Assembly: GCA_001510455.1 (NCBI GenBank) | Contig: LFFH01000003.1 | Span: 1-33,384, forward strand | Direction of reading: 5' to 3' | DNA from: Actinobacteria bacterium casp-actino8 | GTDB taxonomy: Bacteria; Actinomycetota; Acidimicrobiia; Acidimicrobiales; Ilumatobacteraceae | DNA length: 33,384 nt | In this document: piece after piece, positions 32,186 through 33,384 of the stretch | How the letters are laid out: each line of letters starts with the position of its first letter | Numbering within the stretch: position 1 is the first letter of the stretch | Notes under the pieces: generated by a model | What the model was told of the DNA's origin: nothing | Seen by the model: the letters and a program-made list of their open reading frames with translations, nothing else | Databases searched by the model: none | Position numbers and translations under genes: made by a program

Positions 32186-32192
32186 GGCGCGC

Positions 32193-33384
32193 ATGTCGCG
32201 ACGATCACTACCCGCACTGGCCGTTCTCGCCCTCGTGGCAGCCTGCGGTGACGATCCCGATGCTCCATCGGCCTTACCTGTTCTTCGAGTCGGCTCGGGT
32301 GCCGGATCGGCGGCGGCCGAAGCCAGTGCCGACATGGCCACAACGGATGGAAAGTCGCTGTACGCGCCGACGGAGTGGGACTTCGTGGTCGACGCTTCGC
32401 TTCCCCAGCTCGAGTCCGACGCCGACGTCTACGTGATGACCGGAGACGTCGAACCGTCGACCGAGCAGCTCGACACCTTGGTCGAAGTCCTCGGTGTCGA
32501 AGGTTCCTTCACACGCACCACGAGTGATCCGGGCACCGACCACGAATGGACCACATGGTCGGTCGGACCCGACGACGGTTCGGGGCCGTCGATCACGGTC
32601 TCCGACGACGGGATGTTGTCGTGGTGGTACTCGCAGGGCTGGGAAGCCGTATCCATGGGCCGCGCCGAGCCGTGCCTGCCGTCGGTCGATCCCGATGAGA
32701 CGTCGATCATGCCCGACGAGTCCTGCGTCGACGAGTGGATCGAGCCGACGCCCCCTGTCGGTGTTCCATCGGCGGCCGAAGCGGAAGCGAAGGCTCGGGA
32801 CCTTTTCGCTCGACTCGGATTCGGAGCCGATCAGTTGACCATCGAGTCGTACGCCGACGACTGGTCGGCCGGTGCGTGGGGTTACGTGTCGATCGGGGGA
32901 GTGCGGTCGTCGATGACGGTGACGGCATCGTTCGGCGAGAACGGGCGTCTCACCTATGCCGGTGGGTATCTCGGCCGTCCGGAGCGACTGGCCACCTATC
33001 CACGCATCGGAACGACAGCCGGACTCGAACGTCTCCGCGATCAATACACGTCGATGATGGGTCGGGTCGCGATCGAACCGGCGGTCGAGGGTGCTCCGGT
33101 GCTCGTCGATCCGGTCGTTCCCGAACCCGCTCCGGACGACACGGTGATCACCGATGACACAGTGGTCACCGATGACACAGTGGTCACCGAGGACACACTG
33201 GTTACGGATGACACGCTGGTCACGGATGACACGGTGATCGACGAAACGATCCCCGAAACCATCCCCGACGTTCCCTCGAAAATCACAGTACGACTGATCG
33301 ATGTCGAGGAGGAGTACATCACCTACTGGAGTGTCGACGGTGATGTGTACCTCGTGCCCGGCTACGCGTTCATCGCCGCCGAAG
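32193..33384 (+). CDS. Lipoprotein of unknown function (3' end outside the window)
   Basis: The frame stays open to the last base; about 397 residues are visible. MSRRSL, a hydrophobic stretch and the lipobox VAAC give a lipidated Cys18. The mature part is rich in Asp, Ser and Thr. Residues from about 60 form one or two globular segments (EWDFVVDASLPQLESDADVYVMT, then EAKARDLFARLGFGADQLTIESY, reminiscent of secreted actinobacterial domains of unknown function), with Cys in PCLPSVD and ESCVDE that could pair. A Thr/Asp/Val repeat stalk follows, then another folded piece starting KITVRLIDVEEEYI. I do not recognise a function. Other frames here are shadows. Confidence 0.8.
   Translation, partial: MSRRSLPALAVLALVAACGDDPDAPSALPVLRVGSGAGSAAAEASADMATTDGKSLYAPTEWDFVVDASLPQLESDADVYVMTGDVEPSTEQLDTLVEVLGVEGSFTRTTSDPGTDHEWTTWSVGPDDGSGPSITVSDDGMLSWWYSQGWEAVSMGRAEPCLPSVDPDETSIMPDESCVDEWIEPTPPVGVPSAAEAEAKARDLFARLGFGADQLTIESYADDWSAGAWGYVSIGGVRSSMTVTASFGENGRLTYAGGYLGRPERLATYPRIGTTAGLERLRDQYTSMMGRVAIEPAVEGAPVLVDPVVPEPAPDDTVITDDTVVTDDTVVTEDTLVTDDTLVTDDTVIDETIPETIPDVPSKITVRLIDVEEEYITYWSVDGDVYLVPGYAFIAAE
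33135..33242 (+). repeat. Six 18-bp tandem units coding for DDTVVT-like hexapeptides
   Basis: Six consecutive 18-base units of the type GAYGACACRGTGGTCACC encode D(D/E)DT(V/L)(V/I)T variants in the lipoprotein. The second and third units are identical. It probably forms a flexible stalk and may vary in copy number between strains. Confidence 0.85.

Noticed and set aside
33041..33322. Minus-strand frame coding for Val/Ser repeats
   Set aside because: It is the reverse reading of the 18-bp repeats in the lipoprotein gene; the plus frame has a signal peptide, lipobox and -10 box.

Overview
The window looks like a chromosomal core segment of a high-GC actinobacterium, most likely class Acidimicrobiia (Ilumatobacter-like). 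This rests on gene content and order, not on a database search. Supporting signs are a SucA/Kgd-type 2-oxoglutarate dehydrogenase, GTP-dependent PEP carboxykinase, an HRDC-containing UvrD2-type helicase, an F420-type luciferase-like protein, a DivIVA-like protein between coaD and the DUF177 gene (the position of mycobacterial SepIVA), and the chain DUF177-rpmF-plsX-acpP-rnc-mutM-smc-ftsY. Start codons are ATG or GTG, genes are packed with 4- or 8-base overlaps, and no gap exceeds about 145 bases. I see no tRNA, rRNA, CRISPR array, insertion sequence, prophage or attachment site.

Layout. 1-4662: the 3' end of sucA/kgd, a convergent HAD phosphatase, then an operon of a NYN-S1 RNase-like protein with a histone-like tail, exonuclease III and a PaaI-type thioesterase. 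4663-9192: UvrD2-type helicase (minus), a PH/SHOCT membrane protein (plus), and a minus operon of a luciferase-like oxidoreductase and galactokinase. 9238-13816: alpha/beta hydrolase; an operon of alpha-methylacyl-CoA racemase, LmbE-type deacetylase and histidine phosphatase; a lipoprotein; a small membrane protein. 13890-16177 (minus): rpmB, a cold-shock-like small protein and pckG. 16320-21761: FakA/YloV-like kinase, recG, and a DUF2079 membrane protein. 21773-21949 (minus): an unannotated 58-residue zinc-ribbon-like protein. 21995-32116: rsmD, coaD, SepIVA-like gene, DUF177, rpmF, plsX, acpP, rnc, mutM, smc, ftsY. 32193-end: a second lipoprotein that runs off the window.

How the parts fit. 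FakA-like kinase, PlsX and AcpP all handle acyl groups on the way to phospholipid (acyl-phosphate and acyl-ACP). RecG, UvrD2, ExoIII and MutM are DNA repair. SMC, FtsY and the SepIVA-like protein are chromosome segregation, membrane targeting and septation. rpmB, rpmF, rsmD and rnc are ribosome biogenesis and RNA processing.

The most striking signal is regulatory. At ten transcription-unit-leading genes a TANNNT -10 hexamer lies exactly 6 or 7 bases upstream of the start codon, which puts the predicted transcription start on the start codon itself, so these mRNAs should be leaderless. Good Shine-Dalgarno sequences appear instead at acpP, pckG and rpmF. The other items worth attention are the NYN-S1-histone-tail fusion, the missed zinc-ribbon gene, a 65-bp inverted-repeat element at 13817-13881, convergent genes whose stop codons share one TGATCA palindrome, and a cold-shock-like protein lacking the usual RNA-binding aromatics.
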